Notes under the pieces: model-generated
Databases searched by the model: none
Told to the model about the DNA's origin: nothing
What the model saw: only the letters and a program-made list of their open reading frames with translations
Made by a program: the position numbers and the translations under genes
In this document: positions 15,222 to 22,600 of the stretch, piece by piece
Numbering within the stretch: position 1 is the first letter of the stretch
Layout of the letters: each line of letters begins with the position of its first letter
Assembly: GCA_937894585.1 (NCBI GenBank)
Contig: CALBGO010000061.1
Location: 1-22,600 of the forward strand
Origin: an uncultured Eubacterium sp.
Lineage (GTDB): Bacteria; Bacillota; Clostridia; Peptostreptococcales; Anaerovoracaceae
Length of the DNA stretch: 22,600 bases
Direction of reading: 5' to 3'

Positions 15222-15899
15222 TCAATCCCTGATGTTTTTTGTATATCTGCATTCCGGGTATCCGCTGCAGCCCCAGAACAGCCCGAACTTTCCGTTTCTC
15301 TTTTTCAAAGGTCTTCTGCAGCGAGGACACAGCTTTATTTCTGCCTGCGGTGCCTGCATTTCTCTGCCCAGCTGCTCAAAAACATAATAATTCATTTTAC
15401 AGTCCGCCAATGCCCGATGAGCGCCTTCTGCCGAAATTCCATAATAAACGGCAAGATCGGAAAGCCTGTGGTGAGCAAGCCCCGGCAGGTACTGTCTGGC
15501 TATAGCCAGAGTATCTATGTAATCATTTCCGACAGTTTTTCCCCAGAGGCGCACGGCATCTCTTTTGATAAATTTCATATCAAAGGCATGAATATTATGC
15601 CCGACGAGAATCCGGTCTTCCGCAAAATCCAAAAAACCACCCAGTGCGGTTTCTATGGCCGGACAGTTCTGAACCATCTCATCGTAAATGCCGTTTACTC
15701 TGCTGGCGCCGTAAGGAATCGGTCTTTCCGGGTTTACAAGTGTCGAAAACGAGTCTATAATCTTCCCGCTGGAAACCTTTAGTGCTGCAATTTCAATCAC
15801 CGCATCCCCTGCGCAAGAGATTCCGGTTGTTTCCAAATCAAAAATTACATAGTCGGAGACATACTGATTCAGTTTGATTCCGGGTCTGTCTGACAGCAT
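15222..15899 (-). CDS. DnaQ-like 3'-5' exonuclease with C-terminal zinc ribbon
   Basis: A 225-residue DEDDh exonuclease of the DNA polymerase III epsilon/PolC-proofreading type. The acidic residues are visible in YVIFDLETTG (Exo I), HNIHAFDMKF (Exo II) and HRALADC (Exo III). After the nuclease domain (about 170 residues) comes a topoisomerase-like zinc ribbon: CPRC near residue 190, then WGCSGYPEC. Topoisomerase-type zinc ribbons bind single-stranded DNA, so this domain may help load the nuclease; that is inference. The upstream ATG at 15908 is only one base after the AGGAG site, whereas the ATG at 15899 is 10 bases away, so 15899 is preferred. It is a single gene followed by a terminator-like hairpin. 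A repair or RNA-degrading role is equally possible. Confidence 0.87.
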   Translation of the reverse strand: MLSDRPGIKLNQYVSDYVIFDLETTGISCAGDAVIEIAALKVSSGKIIDSFSTLVNPERPIPYGASRVNGIYDEMVQNCPAIETALGGFLDFAEDRILVGHNIHAFDMKFIKRDAVRLWGKTVGNDYIDTLAIARQYLPGLAHHRLSDLAVYYGISAEGAHRALADCKMNYYVFEQLGREMQAPQAEIKLCPRCRRPLKKRNGKFGLFWGCSGYPECRYTKNIRD

Positions 15900-16021
15900 A
15901 AGTTTCATTCTCCTTTCTTTTCTCTGCTCTCATTTTTCATTAAAGAATTTTTTCGTATTTTGACTCCTCAATCACTCCGGTTTTTAGATTGATTTACGCA
16001 TGCATACCATATCTGTCAGTT

Positions 16022-16435
16022 TTACACCGCCTTCGTAAATGGGGTGATCGTAGTTTCTGTAAAAAAATCTTTAATTCGATGCGACTCTCTAAAACCGCAG
16101 GCACGGTAAAAAGGTACGGTCAGCGGACTGTCTCCGGTGCCAACCTGCAGAACACTGTATTCGCCGCGATATCCGTTTTCAATAAACGCAATCATAGATC
16201 TGCCAATACCCTTCCTCTGAAAAGACGGATGCACCGCCAGATTTTTGATTTCTAAAATGCCAGGCTCCTCGGATAAAGGCAGACACACGCAGACACTGAC
16301 CGCCTGTCCATCCTTTTCCATCAGGAACATATCCCCTGTCTGCAGGTAGCGGTCAATCATATCCTCCTGCTCATCTGCCAAAAGAAGCAGATCCAGGAAT
16401 TCTTTTTTATTTTCGGTGATTTCTCTGATTTTCAT
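16022..16435 (-). CDS. GNAT family N-acetyltransferase
   Basis: A 137-residue acetyl-CoA-dependent acetyltransferase. The acetyl-CoA binding motif is FQRKGIGRSMIAF (a Q/RxxGxG/A motif), preceded by the strand LEIKNLAVHPS and followed by the C-terminal strand containing VPFYRACGFRES, all typical of GNAT proteins of this length. The start at 16435 is supported by an AAGGGG sequence about 6 bases upstream and by the MKIREI opening usual in the family; an ATG at 16477 would add 14 unlikely residues. A well-formed promoter lies about 70 bases upstream. The substrate could be a small molecule, peptide or antibiotic and is not predictable. It is the last clearly chromosomal gene before the accessory island. 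Confidence 0.9.
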   Translation of the reverse strand: MKIREITENKKEFLDLLLLADEQEDMIDRYLQTGDMFLMEKDGQAVSVCVCLPLSEEPGILEIKNLAVHPSFQRKGIGRSMIAFIENGYRGEYSVLQVGTGDSPLTVPFYRACGFRESHRIKDFFTETTITPFTKAV

Positions 16436-16502
16436 ATTCGCCCCTTTTGGAAAAAGTACAGTGACAAGAAGCCGCAAATGCAGAAACGGCTTTCATATGT
16501 TT

Positions 16503-16531
16503 ATTATAGAATAGTTCAATGAACAGCGCAA
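16503..16531 (-). promoter_or_regulatory. GNAT gene promoter with palindrome in the spacer
   Basis: On the minus strand a TTGCGC -35-like box (16531-16526) and a perfect TATAAT -10 box (16508-16503) are 17 bases apart. Inside the spacer is the perfect palindrome GTTCA-A-TGAAC (16514-16524), placed where a repressor would block transcription. Its position shows that the GNAT regulatory region is intact to about 16531, so the island begins to the right of that. Confidence 0.55.
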
Positions 16532-16693
16532 ATAATATTGGATTAAAAATCAGCTTACTCTATAAGATGATTCCGTATATTCTGTAATGATTTGTTAAGC
16601 AGCACAATCTGTCATATTCTCAACGAACAGCAGCTACTTGTATTTTTCTGCGATTGCTTGAAATTCCTCTTGAACGGTTTCATTGTCATGTCA

Positions 16694-18127
16694 TTAATCT
16701 CCAATGAAATAATGATCTATATCTGCTTTGTTTTTCAGTATTTTCTCTGTCGGGACGTTTGCTTTTTCAGACATCAGAGAGGTTTCTTGAAAAGCCTTCA
16801 GATGCAATTCGCACATGGTCATATTGTTTACAAACTGTGCCAATGATTTATCTCCATAAATCTCTGCAAGCTGATTAAGGGCTTCTACATAATCCTTAAC
16901 AATTATCCACTCGCATTTCGCAAACGCCACATCAGACTGCACTTTTTTCAGATGTATACCGCGCTTTGCCTCTCCGTACAAAGAGATTGTGAAACGACCG
17001 ACTCCGGCGTAATTTATGCGCATACAGAATTCAACTACATTGAAAGATCCTGCACCAGTTGCAAAGCCTCGAATAGCAGCATCACTAGGATCAATCAAAC
17101 AGAATGAACCATGTGCAATTGTCAGCATTCGTTTGACTGTTGGATTGTTGAAAAGCTCACAGTTGCTCCACATCGCTTTGAATGAACGTTCTGCTTTCGC
17201 TTTGTTCGAATAGTAACGTAGCATATGGCGTACAGCATAAAATAGTCTGACTACCAGTTTGTTAACAATGACAGGTATCATCTGAGCAGCTTGAAAACGA
17301 GTATCAACCCCTTGCTTATACAGTTCGGCAGCCAGTTCATTCATAGATCTATCGAACTCATTTGCAGGAATCCTCAATTTCCGTCTGATTACGATAATAT
17401 CATTTGACCCCACCAGAATTGGAGATGGAATGCCTATATCACGAGTCTTACTGCCAGATGATCCAGACATATCTGAAACCAAGTGCCCGAACCAATTTGC
17501 GATTCCACAGAATAGTTTTGCCGGAATACTTCCACCTCAAAGTTCAAAACTATTATCTGCATCCACTAAAGATATCAGTTTCCCTTCAGTTACAAAAGGA
17601 GAGGAGTTCGTAAACTGGTCAAGAACTGAGAAAAATAGGCCCAGAATCGTTGGATTATGTCCTAACGATTTGAAATGATGATTTGCCGGCGACAAATCAA
17701 AGATAAAGCTTTCAGCATCACCGGCACCACGCTGATCGCATGGGATCTTAAACTTCTTCTCAAAAAACCGGACTGCTGAAAAAAGCGTCTTATTATCTGG
17801 ACTATCCCACCCGCATAGTTTTGCAAAATCCATAGTTCTAGATTCAAACCATTTGTCAGTGATATCTCCAAGCGGCGTTTCACCAGGTTTTCCAACCAGA
17901 AAAATATCGATTAATCCACATGGTGCGCCTGAACCAGCAACAACTGCATAATCGTTCTTATCGCAATCCGGTTTCAGGCTATTTATCGAGTGTATGTTTT
18001 CATGAACAATCAGCAGTTCTTCCTCTGCTGCAGTCAATGCATCCTGAATGCTGTGTGAAAAGCAAAAAGCATCATCTTGAGATTCCATTCCCAGAATTAC
18101 TATTTTCTCATTATGTTTTGATTGCAT
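16694..18127 (-). pseudogene. Mobile-element protein of unknown family, split by an in-frame TGA
   Basis: One reading frame of 477 codons is interrupted once by TGA at 17539-17537, after codon 196. Both halves stay in the same frame and read like continuous protein across the stop. The first half contains SPANHHFKSLGHNPTILGLF and a hydrophobic stretch. Directly after the stop comes GGSIPAKLFCGIANWFGHL, then DMSGSSGSK and IGIPSPI. I have an impression of similar full-length proteins in mobile elements of gut Firmicutes, but I cannot name the family or a function. There is no clear signal peptide; hydrophobic segments occur in both halves. The start has AGAGGTG 7 bases upstream and overlaps the VapE stop as TAATG. 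A CGA to TGA change in one arginine codon is the simplest cause; readthrough is less likely because neighbours end in TGA. Base composition is more AT-rich than the chromosomal genes. Confidence 0.75.
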
Positions 18128-19134
18128 TACTTTACACCTCTTCTTTTAAAACATTCAGCATTAGAAATGACTAGGAAATAATTTCTGGACTCCTGTTCAT
18201 CGTCCATCGGATAAACTTCCGTCTTTGCAAGATTTACTTCCACCGGTGCGAAACGACGATTGCCGCTTCGGTCGAAGGGAAGGAAACTTGTATCGTTTGA
18301 TGTGCCGCAGAACACGCACTGGCGAGGATGATTCTCTGCAAATTTCTCATAAGACATACAGTAAGTTTCTCTCTGCCTGCTGATGAATGCTTTCGTCTCT
18401 CCGATGCTTTTCGCATTGACGGTCGCACTCATTTCCGACAGTTCCACGATCCAGTGACCGTTCATTTTTTCGAAGACACGCTTGTCCTCCAGACGACGAA
18501 AATCATCGGTAAACCAATCATCATCGATGGCAAGAAAACGGAAGAACGTTGACTTGCCGCCGCCCTGCGGACCAACCAGACAAAGGGCAATATCATATTT
18601 GCATCCTGGTTCATACACTCGACTGATACCCGCCAGCATGTGCATGCATAAAACCTCTTCCGTGTAATCACTGACCTCTGCTCCAAGGAAGTGGTGCAAA
18701 GCAAAGCGAATACGAGAAGTACCCTCCCAGTACAGACTTTCCAGTTTGTCTCGGATGGGGTGATAGCTGTTTTTGTTTTCCGCCACATCCATGCCGATGC
18801 TGATACAGCGTTCGCTGGTCAGAGAATAATTGTACTCCAGATAAAGACGTATCTGATTGCCATCAGCTTCCATGAGAGAGACACCGTTTCGCTTCCATGG
18901 CATTTTCTTTACAACATCCATGCGTCCGGTCAGTTCATTCTTTCTGATGCTTCTGTTCATCAACAGATCGTGTTCCATGACAAAGACAACATTCTCAATC
19001 GTCTGCTGGACTGCTTTCTTTTCTGTTCGGACCAGACATGCAAGAACATCTTCAATAGTCGATGCATCTTCCCGAAGATCAGCATCCCGTTCCATCAAGG
19101 ATTCCTCGCTCATATTCATAAGTTCGTTCTTCAA
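18127..19134 (-). CDS. VapE-type helicase/primase-associated ATPase, C-terminally truncated
   Basis: A 335-residue superfamily 3-like ATPase of the virulence-associated protein E group, found next to primases in satellite phages and integrative elements, where it helps replicate the element. The Walker A loop is GPQGGGKS (188-195), the Walker B-like motif is WIVELSEMS (228-236) and the sensor-like segment is CVFCGTSNDTSFLP with RSGNRRFAPVEV (about 273-300). The family usually continues well past the acidic MDDEQESRNYF segment. Here it stops making sense after residue 320 and ends 15 codons later, so the C-terminus has been replaced. The start is a TTG at 19134 with a perfect AAGGAGGTGA ribosome binding site; in-frame ATG codons lie a few residues inside. 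It follows the CHC2 primase gene by 39 bases, an operon-like arrangement. Confidence 0.85.
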   Translation of the reverse strand: MKNELMNMSEESLMERDADLREDASTIEDVLACLVRTEKKAVQQTIENVVFVMEHDLLMNRSIRKNELTGRMDVVKKMPWKRNGVSLMEADGNQIRLYLEYNYSLTSERCISIGMDVAENKNSYHPIRDKLESLYWEGTSRIRFALHHFLGAEVSDYTEEVLCMHMLAGISRVYEPGCKYDIALCLVGPQGGGKSTFFRFLAIDDDWFTDDFRRLEDKRVFEKMNGHWIVELSEMSATVNAKSIGETKAFISRQRETYCMSYEKFAENHPRQCVFCGTSNDTSFLPFDRSGNRRFAPVEVNLAKTEVYPMDDEQESRNYFLVISNAECFKRRGVK

Positions 19135-19173
19135 TTTTCTTCACCTCCTTCCGATAGTTCCGATAAAACCCAG

Positions 19174-19713
19174 TCACTCCATATCACTTCCGCCAAACAG
19201 TTCATCCAGCAGATAATCGATATAATTCTTTCGGTTCAGCGCTTCACAGAAGAGCGGATGCCAGTCATCATCGGTGATCTCAGGTTTATAAAACACTTCC
19301 CAGAAGGTCATCCACTTACGATAACGGATCAGAACATCCGCAGCATAATCCAGCCATTTGCTGATGCGCTTTTCGATTCTCCTGACCTTACTTTCTTTCG
19401 TTTCTTCCCGCGGCTGTTCAGCCTTTTTGCTTTTTCTCTTATGCGATTCCTCGTAGGAAATCCCAAAATCCTCTGCCAGTTTTTTCGCAACATCCACCGG
19501 CTGCTCAAAGCCAAACAGTCTGCGTGTCAGTTCGATCGCATCACCGTCTGCCTGACACCCGAAACAGTGAAAACGTGTATCCAGTTTCATGCTCGAATGC
19601 CTGTCATCATGGAAAGGACAGCAGGCCATTCCTTTCCTGTCTGCACGGATCCCATATTGTTCGGCAGCATCCCGTGCTGTGACTGCCGACCTTACACTCT
19701 CAAATAACCTCAT
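19174..19713 (-). CDS. CHC2 zinc-finger primase-like protein
   Basis: A 179-residue protein with a DnaG-type CHC2 zinc-binding domain near its N-terminus: C32-P-F-H35 and C50-F-G-C53, with HSSMKL between and DAIELTRRLFGF after. No Toprim catalytic domain follows; the rest is a charged lysine/glutamate-rich segment and a helical tail. Small zinc-finger proteins of this kind sit before VapE genes in phage-like elements, so it probably recognises single-stranded DNA or a start sequence for the VapE helicase. I chose the ATG at 19713, which has a GGGAGGA ribosome binding site 6 bases upstream. The longer frame would run into the IS91-like element. The element's end and a terminator-like hairpin lie 40-60 bases upstream, which probably cut this gene off from its original promoter. 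Confidence 0.83.
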   Translation of the reverse strand: MRLFESVRSAVTARDAAEQYGIRADRKGMACCPFHDDRHSSMKLDTRFHCFGCQADGDAIELTRRLFGFEQPVDVAKKLAEDFGISYEESHKRKSKKAEQPREETKESKVRRIEKRISKWLDYAADVLIRYRKWMTFWEVFYKPEITDDDWHPLFCEALNRKNYIDYLLDELFGGSDME

Positions 19714-19751
19714 CGAATTCCTCCCAATAAAAAACCTTCTTGTCCCTGAAT

Positions 19752-19772
19752 AAAAAAGTGCGTTCCGCACTT
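19752..19772 (-). terminator. Terminator-like hairpin at the left end of the IS91-like element
   Basis: On the minus strand a perfect 7-base-pair stem AAGTGCG/CGCACTT with a GAA loop is followed by a T-run. It sits at the element's left end and points toward the primase gene. It could stop transcription from the element, be part of the element's terminal structure, or both. Confidence 0.5.
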
Positions 19773-19842
19773 CAACACCCCTGCCTCTCAATCTTGAGGG
19801 GTGGGGATTTCTTTTTATCTGACTTTCATTCATAATAGAAGT

Positions 19843-20889
19843 ATGAACACGATTCAAACCATATTTAGAGATCATTATGAAGAAATTATCTATTCCATGC
19901 ATCTGCGCCAAACTGAGCTTGATAACATCACTCGTCTAGTCGAGTGTGGCGTTCCTGATTCCGGTGGTACTCTTTATGCTAAAAAACGGGCTGTTGCTAT
20001 GTCTCTCAAACTCATTAACTATACTCACTGCCATTGTGTTTTTACCGTTCCTGAAGAACTCAGGCACTTTTTCCTTGAAAACCGAAATCTTTTAAACTGC
20101 CTTTTCCATGCTGTGTCCAGAGTGATTTTCTACATGTTCAATAAGCTCAATAAACACGAAAACTTCTCTCCCGGTTTCATTCTCGTCCTTCACACTTTCG
20201 GTCGTGATTTAAAATGGAATCCTCGTATCCATTGTCTTCTTTCTGAAGGCGGCTCCGGTAATTATACCGTCTGACGTCGTGTGAAACACTTTAACTTCAC
20301 ACTTCTTCGCGATGCCTTTTGTACCGCTTTGCTAAACGAAATGGAGCCTCGTATTGGGGCTTCCTTCAAATCGATTAAAGCTTCCATCTATGCTCGCCAT
20401 AAAAAGTTTTTTTATGTAAGAGCCAAGCCCAATACCGGCACTTCTCATCATGCCATCAAATACATCAGCCGCTATTTAGGACGTCCTGTCATTGCTTCAT
20501 CTCGCATTGATAACTATGATAGCAATTTCTTTACTTTCCATTACAAGCGCCATGAGGACAACAAATTCATCAAAGAAACAGTTCCCGTTATGGAGTTTAT
20601 CGCAAAGCTTATTCAGCATATTCCTGAAAAGCATTTTAAAATGATTCGATATTATGGTATTTATACCAAGCATCATCCTCAGGAAAAGCACTTTTTCTAT
20701 TCCATATCCAAGGAAAAGCATCCTTACTTCAAATCCTTGAATTACTGGAGACTCTCTATTATGGCTTCTTTTGGCTGTGATCCTTTAGAATGTTCAAACT
20801 GTGGCAACACCATGGAGATTATGGAGATATGGTACAGAAAAACTGCGCTAGTTGACCAGCTTAGGAAAGTTTTGGGCAAATCGCCCTAG
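19843..20889 (+). pseudogene. IS91 family transposase, broken
   Basis: Transposase of the HUH/Y2 rolling-circle type. The frame starts MNTIQTIFRDHYEE and runs to a TAG at 20889, but a TGA at 20272-20274 splits it after codon 143. Both halves are in the same frame, and family members as I recall them have tryptophan at that position (TGG to TGA). Two other faults are visible. The HUH motif reads NPRIHCLLSEGG, with arginine where the first histidine of NPHIH is expected. The N-terminal cysteine-rich zinc finger, usually about 30 residues after a GGxxY motif, is missing: GGTLY runs straight into AKKRAVAM. The Y2 tyrosines remain in KYISRYLGRP, and the C-terminal CSNCGNTMEIME zinc motif is intact. 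It cannot make active transposase as it stands. Confidence 0.85.
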
Positions 20890-21064
20890 CAAACTTTTCT
20901 AAATTTCTACTCATGGCGGTCATATAGCGCAGACCTAAAAAACAAAAACTGCATATTCAAAAGTCTCGGCAGACTCTCATAATGTCCGCTATTTTGTTAT
21001 GCCCATTTTTATTTCATTTTCATTTTACTCCCTTTTTCAAAAAACGCAATTTCCTATAAAGTGA

Positions 21065-21144
21065 AAAAGGACAGTTCCGGACGCACGGGTATACCGTGTA
21101 TCTGAACCTGTCTTTTCTTTCAAACATCCCTCAAGATGGGTGGT
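21065..21144 (+). repeat. Right-end structure of the IS91-like element
   Basis: AAAAGGACAGTTC (21065-21077) pairs with GAACCTGTCTTTT (21104-21116) with one bulged base, and CACGG/CCGTG forms an inner stem at 21084-21098. The inverted-repeat end CATCCCTCAAGATGGG follows. Being on the 3' side of the transposase it fits the origin-like (oriIS) end of IS91 elements. The rest of 20890-21064 is AT-rich and holds no gene I can support. Confidence 0.5.
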
Positions 21145-21168
21145 CTTGATCGGTAAGTGCAGCAATAT

Positions 21169-22600
21169 TTAATTATCTACTGAGTTAGTCACCTTGATGT
21201 TGTTTCTAACTCGAACATCATAATGAATAAAGTTTTTCTCAGTCAACTGCTGCGATACCTCATCATAAACGGGTGCCGCTTTTTTAGGGTCTCGGATTGT
21301 CAATATCATACAGTATTCCTGAGAAAGACGATAATCTTTCTTTACTGCATCTCTCTCGATAAAATCTCTGAAAAGGCCCTCCACTTTGAGATACCATTTA
21401 CGCTTAGCTGGTAGATATTTATCCTTGTTTGACGGCGTCATATCTGCCAAATCAACAGCGTACTTCTTAACCGGATGATACTTTTTGCCATATTTTACAA
21501 GGGTGAATTCTCTTTCAAATCCAGTTCGAGGATGAGCCCCTTTTGCAGTAGCACTGTACAGAGAATCAAGCAGAATATTCTGCGCCTCATCAACACCTCT
21601 GGGATTTTTTATGGTTGGTTTGCTGGTATCTCTTTCTTTTTCAGAGGCATATGTTCCGAATAAAACATTGATGTCCGATTGACAATATTCGCCGGACTGC
21701 TTTTCATCTACCAGTGATTTATTAACCACCGTCAAAATTATCTGACCTGTAAAATTACCGTTCTCATCTACAAGACTTGTCGGATACGGGAAATCAAACA
21801 TTTCTATAAAACTTCCTTTTTCCAATGTATCTCGCAGAATCAACGTGATTTCATCTGGCGAATTATACAGAATTTCATTTGCGCCAACCGGAACGCCAAA
21901 GCCCATCTGACTGATTTTATCTGACATCTTCATCTGGATTCCTTCAGGATACTTTGCATAATGCACAAGTAATGCGCGAATGAGAAGGGGGTCAAAATCT
22001 TCACTCAGAAGAAATGATAACTCACCTGCGATTCTGCTTACACCAGGAGTAGAGAAACTTGTTCCAGGAAATCTTTGAATCATGCCATTCAAGCCAAAAG
22101 ATTGGACGCCTGTAGTTCTCATGGCTCCATTTACTACGCCTGCATTTCCACCGTAGAATACCAAATTAGGTTTCACAATACTTGCTGGTCCGGGACCAAC
22201 CCTCGTGAATGGAGATGGCATGTTTATATCCGCTAAATCGTTAATATCTTTTGCCTGAGCAATAGAGCCTACTACTAATGAGCGGATAGAATCTGCACTT
22301 TGACTAATTCTACTTTTGGGAAGTCCCTTTGTAAATCTTGTGCAGTTACCAACAGATTTGACAATAAGTACATTATTCTCGTCCTGGATATTATCCAGTG
22401 CCATTCCGAACTCAGAAAAGCGATCTAAATCAGCCTCCATCGCAGTACCAAGGGACATATTCCATACCTTTATTTCCGGATTTCGCTCAATCGCTTCTCT
22501 GATGTTTTCAACAAGATCCTCTGGATAAATATCATAATTAGGATAGATGTTGGGGTCAAAAGCCCTACTATAGTACCTTGAAAATTTTACACAAATCCCT
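21169..22600 (-). CDS. Subtilisin-like serine protease, C-terminal part (IetS-like candidate)
   Basis: The frame is open from the right edge to a TAA at 21169, giving 476 visible codons; the N-terminus, with the catalytic Asp and His, lies outside the window. This is a peptidase S8 protein: NMSLGTA matches the substrate-binding strand, SVGNC carries the oxyanion-hole Asn, and the catalytic Ser is in PGTSFSTPGVSRIAGEL. About 300 residues follow the Ser motif, far more than a simple subtilisin, including KPTIKNPRGVDEAQN and KRKWYLKVEGLFRDF. No C-terminal anchor or sorting signal is seen, suggesting a cytoplasmic protein. Large cytoplasmic S8 peptidases paired with an AAA ATPase form IetAS-type anti-phage or plasmid-stability systems, and this tail looks like that kind; the assignment is inference. 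The ATG at 22458 is internal, not the true start. It is AT-rich and lies just right of the IS91-like element. Confidence 0.85.
   Translation of the reverse strand, partial: GICVKFSRYYSRAFDPNIYPNYDIYPEDLVENIREAIERNPEIKVWNMSLGTAMEADLDRFSEFGMALDNIQDENNVLIVKSVGNCTRFTKGLPKSRISQSADSIRSLVVGSIAQAKDINDLADINMPSPFTRVGPGPASIVKPNLVFYGGNAGVVNGAMRTTGVQSFGLNGMIQRFPGTSFSTPGVSRIAGELSFLLSEDFDPLLIRALLVHYAKYPEGIQMKMSDKISQMGFGVPVGANEILYNSPDEITLILRDTLEKGSFIEMFDFPYPTSLVDENGNFTGQIILTVVNKSLVDEKQSGEYCQSDINVLFGTYASEKERDTSKPTIKNPRGVDEAQNILLDSLYSATAKGAHPRTGFEREFTLVKYGKKYHPVKKYAVDLADMTPSNKDKYLPAKRKWYLKVEGLFRDFIERDAVKKDYRLSQEYCMILTIRDPKKAAPVYDEVSQQLTEKNFIHYDVRVRNNIKVTNSVDN

Larger units (their letters stand above)
19755..21144 (+). 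mobile_element. IS91-like insertion sequence, inactive
   Basis: A roughly 1.4 kb element identified by its Y2-type transposase remnant and structured ends. The left end carries two hairpins (19756-19772 and CACCCC...GGGGTG at 19776-19803). The right end has a long imperfect hairpin (about 21065-21116) and then CATCCCTCAAGATGGG. The reverse complement of the left end contains CACCCCTCAAGATTGA, matching the right end at 13 of 16 positions, so the ends form a short inverted repeat. The right end is followed by CTTG (21145-21148), one of the tetranucleotides next to which IS91-family elements are known to insert. Exact ends are an estimate. It lies between the primase and the subtilase gene, with AT-rich composition unlike the flanking chromosome. 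Confidence 0.7.

Noticed and set aside
16640..16693. Short in-frame continuation after the TAA-TGA that ends the unknown gene (about 18 codons reading DNETVQEEFQAIAEKYK)
   Set aside because: It looks coding-like but is too short, has no start of its own and follows two stops. It may be a remnant, but I cannot support it as a gene.
17537..17539. TGA read as selenocysteine in the unknown gene
   Set aside because: No SECIS-like hairpin was recognised after it and no cysteine-conserving context is known. Other genes in the window end in TGA.
18691..19707. 338-codon plus-strand frame across VapE and primase
   Set aside because: It is antisense to two recognisable genes and has no homology-like motif, so it is treated as a shadow.
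19776..19803. IS200/IS605-type end hairpin
   Set aside because: The hairpin alone would fit, but the transposase between the two ends is the IS91 Y2 type, not the small Y1 TnpA.

Overview
The window looks like the chromosome of an anaerobic Gram-positive bacterium, most likely a gut-type member of class Clostridia (Bacillota). The grounds are an oxygen-reducing flavodiiron protein, a fused FeoA-FeoB iron transporter with a clostridial-type G1 loop, a DUF1847 cysteine-rich protein, a small 2[4Fe-4S] ferredoxin, and strong AGGAGG-type ribosome binding sites. No rRNA, tRNA or CRISPR array was found. Genus cannot be fixed from this sequence.

Positions 1 to about 16,530 are a conserved chromosomal segment, nearly all on the minus strand. 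Reading left to right it carries: a flavodiiron protein, glutaminase, a 956-residue protein joining two class II aldolase-type domains to an aldehyde dehydrogenase, a B3/4-domain protein, a MATE exporter (the only plus-strand gene here), a small membrane-anchored protein, a DUF1847 protein, FeoAB, a HAD phosphatase, a PatB/MalY-type C-S lyase, a NapH-like membrane iron-sulfur protein translationally coupled to a ferredoxin, a DnaQ-like exonuclease with a zinc ribbon, and a GNAT acetyltransferase. The themes are iron uptake, oxygen and redox handling, small-aldehyde disposal and sulfur amino acid breakdown. The best control site is at feoAB: a near-consensus promoter whose -35 box lies inside an inverted repeat resembling a DtxR/MntR-type operator.

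From roughly 16,530 to the right edge is a decayed accessory island. It holds a long gene of a family I cannot name, cut by one in-frame TGA; a VapE-type helicase that loses its C-terminus at an abrupt junction near 18,170; a CHC2 zinc-finger primase fragment; an IS91-like element whose transposase is broken in three ways; and the C-terminal 476 codons of a subtilisin-like protease that runs off the right edge. The primase and VapE pair suggests the replication module of a satellite phage or integrative element.

The protease resembles the S8 peptidase of two-gene AAA ATPase plus subtilase (IetAS-type) anti-phage systems. If that is right, its N-terminus and an ATPase gene lie just beyond position 22,600. 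The two most interesting items are this candidate defence protease and the aldolase-aldolase-dehydrogenase fusion.
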